From assembly GCA_902774165.1 (NCBI GenBank), contig CACYHJ010000099.1:1-8294 (forward strand): a DNA stretch of 8,294 nt, written 5' to 3'. The first letter of the stretch is position 1. Every line of letters begins with the position of its first letter. This stretch comes from Oscillospiraceae bacterium (GTDB taxonomy: Bacteria; Bacillota; Clostridia; Oscillospirales; Acutalibacteraceae). Below, one piece after another: positions 5,536-8,294 of the stretch. The position numbers and the translations under genes were made by a program. The notes beneath the pieces were generated by a model that was not told the DNA's origin, did no database searches, and was given only the letters and a program-made list of their open reading frames with translations.

Positions 5536-6537
5536 TTATTGCTCCGGCGCGCTGTACTGCGCGCTGAGTCTTGCTGCAATCTCCCGCATCCCCTCGACGG
5601 CGGCGGAGGGGGCGATGATCCTGATATCCGGGCCGAGGGCCGTCAGCCAGCCGTAGAACTGTCCGCTGAGCGCGACGCGCACCGTGACGGTAAAGTGTTC
5701 GTCGTCCTGCGGGATCATCATGATATCTCTGCCGAACCGGTCCACTAAAATGCCCGCCATGTGGTTTTTCGCCTCAAACGTGACCTCGGTCATTTCGCCG
5801 CCGAACATCCCGAATACACTTTTCGAGTATTTCGCCAGATCCAGCTGCCGGAACGTCTCCTCGCCCTCCCGCTTGTCGTCGGTGCGGGCGATGCGGAGCA
5901 TTTTGTCGACCCGGTAGTGCTTGATGATCCGGTCGTCCGGGTCGTACCCGAGCAGGTAATAATACTCGTCGTCCCAGATCAGCCCCCAGGGGCTGACCCG
6001 GTAGCGCATGCCGTAGTGGCGCAGCTCCTGCTCCTTCCTCACGTTCCAGTTGAAATACTGAAACGTGATCTGCCGGTTCTCGAGAATCGCGTTCTGAACC
6101 GCGTCCACGTTGCGATAGATGCTCTCGTTCATGGTTTTGATCCGCCCGGCGATCAGCACCTGCCGGTGAAGGTATTTCGCTTCGTTGCGGCTGCCGAGCC
6201 CCTCCAGCTTTTTGATCAGCTCGGCGGATTTTTTCTCCGTGATGAATTTCGCCGACTGCACCGCGTCCACCAGAAGCTTGAGTTCCGGCAGCTCGAAATC
6301 CCTGCTGGCAAGATAATAGACGTAATTGCGGTCGACCTTCTCGCCTTTGATGTCCATCCCGAAGGCGCGCAGGTCTTCAAGGTCGGTGTAGATGGATTTT
6401 CGCTCCGCCGATATTCCGTGGCGCTCGAGCCGGTCCAGAATCTGCTGCATGGTCAGCGCGTTGTTCTGATCTGTTTCCTCCGCCAGCATCTGCGCAAGGT
6501 ACAGCAGTTTCATTTTTTTTACGGAAGACGATTCCAT
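5536..6537 (-). CDS. WYL-domain transcriptional regulator (HTH-WYL-WCX)
   Basis: A 333-residue DNA-binding regulator. The N-terminal winged helix-turn-helix spans about 9-75, with the recognition part near TMQQILDRLERHG and SAERKSIYTDLEDLR (29-57). The WYL domain (about 140-215) contains the strand RVSPWGLIWDDEYYYLLGYD and the segment RIIKHYRVDKM; the usual W-Y-L triad reads Y-Y-L here (193-195). A C-terminal WCX-type extension (about 248-325) has FYGWLTALGPDIRIIAP. WYL domains are thought to sense nucleic-acid or nucleotide ligands; the ligand and targets here are unknown. The start ATG follows GGGAGG by 7 nt. It lies 25 bp downstream of the PHP gene on the same strand, so the two are probably co-transcribed and the regulator may control its own unit. 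Met9 (MKLLYLAQ) is a possible alternative start, but lacks an equally good ribosome binding site. Confidence 0.9.
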   Translation of the reverse strand: MESSSVKKMKLLYLAQMLAEETDQNNALTMQQILDRLERHGISAERKSIYTDLEDLRAFGMDIKGEKVDRNYVYYLASRDFELPELKLLVDAVQSAKFITEKKSAELIKKLEGLGSRNEAKYLHRQVLIAGRIKTMNESIYRNVDAVQNAILENRQITFQYFNWNVRKEQELRHYGMRYRVSPWGLIWDDEYYYLLGYDPDDRIIKHYRVDKMLRIARTDDKREGEETFRQLDLAKYSKSVFGMFGGEMTEVTFEAKNHMAGILVDRFGRDIMMIPQDDEHFTVTVRVALSGQFYGWLTALGPDIRIIAPSAAVEGMREIAARLSAQYSAPEQ

Positions 6538-6562
6538 TTCGATTCCTCCCGGTTGTTTTTTA

Positions 6563-7297
6563 TCAAAGAATCAGCGCATCCCCGATTTCACACAGGAAAT
6601 CCCGTTGCCGCAGAATCCGCGCAAGAGCGAAGGAATCCTCCGGTAGCTCGGCAAAGCGCGTCGCGCAGAGGTTTTCATAAGTCTCATAATGATAGTCCGT
6701 GCCGATGGTCCTGAGGGCGATGTGACGCTCCATGGCGTACCGCTCGGCAAAGGCGATGCGGGAATTGTGGTTGGGGTGCAGGTTGAATACCTCAAACCCG
6801 TCGAGATATTCCGGCGCGAGCTGCGTCATACGGTCCCGGAAGGGGTGCGCCTGCACGAACAGCGTGCGGGAATCCTTGCCTTCGGTATAGAATTCCTCCG
6901 GGGTTTTGTCGATATAATCATAGGCGACGGAAAGCAGTTCCTCGTCCATCCCGAACAGAAGATAGTCGTTGTCGTTGACGTTCTCGAAGCGGATCTCAGC
7001 GCCGAGGTAAACCTTCAGCCCGATCTTTTCCCCGGTCTGCTTCGCCAGATCATAATCCGCCAGATATTTTTCAAGGCTCTCTTCTTTGCTTTTCGCCTGA
7101 TAATAGTCGACCAGCGTCCCCCGGCCGAAGTGGTTCGTGATCACGACTGCGTCGTAGCCGGCGTTTTTGAAGTTTTCCGCCAGCCGGTCCCCGGGCACCC
7201 TGCTGCAGCCGGAGGCGGGACTGGTATGGGCGTGCAGCTCGATCCGGTAGGGATAGGCCGTGAGAAGCTGCTGTTTGATTTCGTCTGTGTTGATCAT
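6563..7297 (-). CDS. PHP-domain metal-dependent phosphoesterase
   Basis: A 244-residue protein made almost entirely of one PHP (polymerase and histidinol phosphatase) domain. All expected metal ligands are visible: H22 and H24 in ELHAHTSPASG, H56 in VVITNHFG, E101 in LGAEIRF, H151 in VQAHPFR, and D201/H203 in GTDYHYE; HPNHN (174-178) adds further histidines. Such enzymes hydrolyse phosphate esters or nucleotides using two or three metal ions; the substrate cannot be read from the sequence. There is no signal peptide. I choose ATG 7297 because GGAGG lies 5 nt upstream and the family's N-terminal strand follows. The frame extends to 7402, but that stretch covers a large hairpin and contains no domain. 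The gene is followed after 25 bp by the WYL regulator and preceded, 115 bp away, by the small-protein gene. Confidence 0.87.
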   Translation of the reverse strand: MINTDEIKQQLLTAYPYRIELHAHTSPASGCSRVPGDRLAENFKNAGYDAVVITNHFGRGTLVDYYQAKSKEESLEKYLADYDLAKQTGEKIGLKVYLGAEIRFENVNDNDYLLFGMDEELLSVAYDYIDKTPEEFYTEGKDSRTLFVQAHPFRDRMTQLAPEYLDGFEVFNLHPNHNSRIAFAERYAMERHIALRTIGTDYHYETYENLCATRFAELPEDSFALARILRQRDFLCEIGDALIL

Positions 7298-7302
7298 GGA
7301 AT

Positions 7303-7307
7303 CCTCC
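7303..7307 (-). promoter_or_regulatory. Ribosome binding site fixing the PHP start
   Basis: GGAGG on the minus strand lies 5 nt before the ATG at 7297. The spacing is slightly short, but no comparable site precedes the upstream in-frame ATG at 7402. Confidence 0.65.
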
Positions 7308-7357
7308 GAATTTGCGTCTGTATAAAACAGGATCGCCGCAAAAAACACGGCATTATG

Positions 7358-7407
7358 AAGATCGCTGTGCGGATGGGAAATGCCGCACAGCGATTTTTGC
7401 ATTTTTT
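7358..7407 (+). terminator. Terminator-like hairpin oriented on the plus strand
   Basis: ATCGCTGTGCGG (7361-7372) pairs perfectly over 12 bp with CCGCACAGCGAT (7383-7394) and the stem can extend by about three weaker pairs. T5-GCA-T6 follows on the plus strand. No plus-strand gene upstream accounts for it. For minus-strand transcripts between the small-protein and PHP genes it is a strong stem-loop without a U-tract, so there it could be an mRNA-stabilising or processing element. Confidence 0.6.
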
Positions 7408-7412
7408 CGTGC

Positions 7413-7604
7413 TCAGCCTGCCGCCGTGGTCTCGGGGACCGTCGTCTCCTCGGCCGTGGTCTCCGGGACGGTCGTCTGGGAATTCATCAGGTCGTCCCAG
7501 TTGGCGTAAGTGGTGCCGCCGAAGGAATTGACCATTTTGAGCAGCGCGGTTTCAAGGGTTTTGATGATGTAAATAAGATAGGTAATGATCTTGTTGAGAC
7601 TCAT
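7413..7604 (-). CDS. Small protein with hydrophobic N-terminal helix and TTVPETTA repeat tail
   Basis: A 63-residue protein I cannot assign to a named family. Residues 3-25 (LNKIITYLIYIIKTLETALL and on) form a hydrophobic to amphipathic helix with K5, K15, E18 and K23, which could lie on or in the membrane. Residues 26-43 are a polar linker. Residues 44-63 are two tandem decapeptides beginning TTVPETTA, giving a Thr/Pro/Glu-rich, probably extended tail. The two DNA copies differ by synonymous changes (ACC/ACG, CCG/CCC, GCC/GCG) with no amino-acid change in the shared eight residues, which supports real coding. The start at 7604 is backed by AAAGGAG with an 8-nt spacer and a good promoter. It is the first gene of a possible unit with the PHP and WYL genes and diverges from the glucan-synthase-like gene. 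Confidence 0.75.
   Translation of the reverse strand: MSLNKIITYLIYIIKTLETALLKMVNSFGGTTYANWDDLMNSQTTVPETTAEETTVPETTAAG
7416..7475 (-). repeat. Tandem 30-bp coding repeat
   Basis: Two 30-bp units (7446-7475 and 7416-7445) encode TTVPETTAEE and TTVPETTAAG. The first 24 bases of each unit differ only at codon third positions. Confidence 0.8.
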
Positions 7605-7612
7605 AATACAGA

Positions 7613-7619
7613 CTCCTTT
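7613..7619 (-). promoter_or_regulatory. Ribosome binding site of the small-protein gene
   Basis: AAAGGAG on the minus strand lies 8 nt before ATG 7604. It selects this start over the in-frame ATG at 7667, which lies upstream of the predicted transcription start. Confidence 0.8.
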
Positions 7620-7638
7620 ATTTTTATTTTCCTCAATA

Positions 7639-7667
7639 AGGATATCACAGCGGCGGCAGGATTGCAA
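7639..7667 (-). promoter_or_regulatory. Promoter of the small-protein gene
   Basis: Read on the minus strand: TTGCAA (-35, 7662-7667), a 17-bp spacer, and TATCCT (-10, 7639-7644). Transcription should begin near 7632, giving a leader of about 28 nt. It may also serve the PHP and WYL genes, since I see no good promoter in 7298-7412. Confidence 0.68.
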
Positions 7668-7790
7668 GTGATTTGAGAAAACTTTGCAGAAAAGTCAATT
7701 TTCCTTCTTATTTTCCTCCCGGCTGCATGATCTTTGCCCGCGGGGAGAAACTAATGACGACCCATTATCATTTGAAGAAGGTAGATCTGC

Positions 7791-8294
7791 GTGAATCTCA
7801 CACGGCAAATCAAAAGATATGAGACTGCGTTTGCCCGCTATTGCCGGCCCGCGTCGGCGGACCCTTCCGCGGCGGAGCATCTCCCGGCGTTCCGCAGGGA
7901 GTGCGGCGCGCTGGCGGGGGACCGGGATTTTTCGGCGTTTGCCCGCACAGAGGCGTTTGTCGCCGTGATCGGGCGCATCGCCGGCGCGGTACGGGACGGG
8001 AAGCTGCCGGAAACGGAGCCTTTGGCTGAGTTCCTCGGCCCGGAGGGCCTCAGCGTCGGCGCCGCGGTCTTCCTGCGGCAGTGCCTGTCTTATGTGCTGA
8101 TCAGAACGGCAGGCGAGGCGGCGGAGAAGCCGGACGCGGAAACGGTGAAAAACGCGCTTCTGTCCTTCTTTGCGCTCCGTTCGCTGGATCTTGACGAGCT
8201 GCGGGAGCGCTGCTGCTGCGCGGACCGGCGGTTCTGCGCGGAAAAGGCGGGCGTTTACGCGAGGATGTCCCCGGAGACCAGGGTGCGTTATCTG
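7791..8294 (+). CDS. N-terminal part of a cyclic beta-1,2-glucan synthase-like (NdvB/GH94) protein, cut by window end
   Basis: An open frame of 168 codons from GTG 7791 runs off the right edge. An in-frame TAG at 7782 blocks extension, and the first in-frame ATG is at 8267, so GTG is the likely start. AAGAAGG (7775-7781) gives a ribosome binding site 9 nt upstream. The segment at about 123-168, with LLSFFALRSLDLDELRER and then AGVYARMSPETRVRYL, resembles the conserved stretch of NdvB-type proteins that typically reads DPAGVYARMDFATRDRY. Those proteins are very large enzymes (glycosyltransferase plus GH94 phosphorylase modules) that polymerise and cyclise beta-1,2-glucan. Only the leading segment is visible, so the catalytic modules cannot be confirmed. 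The segment is richer in G and C than its neighbours and has an unusual C141-C142-C143. No convincing promoter was found in the 186-bp divergent gap. Confidence 0.68.
   Translation, partial: MNLTRQIKRYETAFARYCRPASADPSAAEHLPAFRRECGALAGDRDFSAFARTEAFVAVIGRIAGAVRDGKLPETEPLAEFLGPEGLSVGAAVFLRQCLSYVLIRTAGEAAEKPDAETVKNALLSFFALRSLDLDELRERCCCADRRFCAEKAGVYARMSPETRVRYL

Noticed and set aside
5761..6714. 317-codon plus-strand frame opposite the WYL gene, and a similar one at 6689-7531 opposite the PHP gene
   Set aside because: Both lie across genes with clear domain motifs on the other strand and cross gene boundaries without start signals.
7298..7402. N-terminal extension of the PHP protein to 279 residues
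   Set aside because: It would read through the 12-bp hairpin, lacks a ribosome binding site and has no family similarity; the start at 7297 has GGAGG upstream.
7605..7667. 21-residue extension of the small protein
   Set aside because: The extension overlaps the predicted -35 and -10, so the upstream ATG would lie outside the transcript; AAAGGAG supports the start at 7604.
7695..7880. 61-codon minus-strand frame at the divergent gap
   Set aside because: It overlaps the start of the GTG-initiated plus-strand gene, has no ribosome binding site and shows no domain.

Overview
The window looks like a chromosomal segment of a low- to mid-GC Gram-positive bacterium, most likely a Clostridia member of the Oscillospirales/Ruminococcaceae type. 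The grounds are strong AGGAGG-type ribosome binding sites on nearly every gene, consensus sigma-A-like promoters with 17-bp spacers, U-tailed hairpin terminators, a threonyl-tRNA synthetase without a TGS domain, and a long divergent PRPP synthetase. There are seven protein genes, one cut by the right edge. I see no complete tRNA, rRNA, CRISPR array, insertion sequence or phage gene.

Region 1-288 holds the trailer and terminator of a gene outside the window, an inverted repeat carrying a tRNA T-arm-like word, and a near-consensus promoter. Region 289-1032 (+) is a GNAT acetyltransferase with a YoaP-type C-terminus. A bidirectional terminator (1036-1065) separates it from the convergent thrS. 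On the minus strand, a gene fusing a pyrophosphatase-like domain to a Nudix hydrolase (2922-3719) runs into thrS (1091-2875). An AT-rich divergent control region (3720-3971) has a clear promoter for each direction plus nested inverted repeats, and then drives prs (3972-5174, +).

Region 5175-5535 has no gene. It carries the strong prs terminator, an array of small hairpins joined by a constant AATTCAT-type linker, and a long inverted repeat. The next block is all minus strand, read from high to low coordinates: a 63-residue small protein with a hydrophobic helix and a Thr-Pro-Glu repeat tail (7413-7604), a PHP-family metallophosphoesterase (6563-7297) and a WYL-domain regulator (5536-6537). 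Divergent from these, a GTG-initiated gene (7791 to the right edge) begins a protein resembling the N-terminal region of cyclic beta-1,2-glucan synthase (NdvB/GH94) proteins.

Two functional themes can be inferred. First, thrS, the Nudix/pyrophosphatase-like fusion and prs all handle ATP-derived pyrophosphate, dinucleoside polyphosphate or PRPP chemistry. Second, the small protein, PHP enzyme and WYL regulator may form one transcription unit. The least explained items are the hairpin-linker array, the small repeat-tailed protein and the stacked palindromes upstream of prs.
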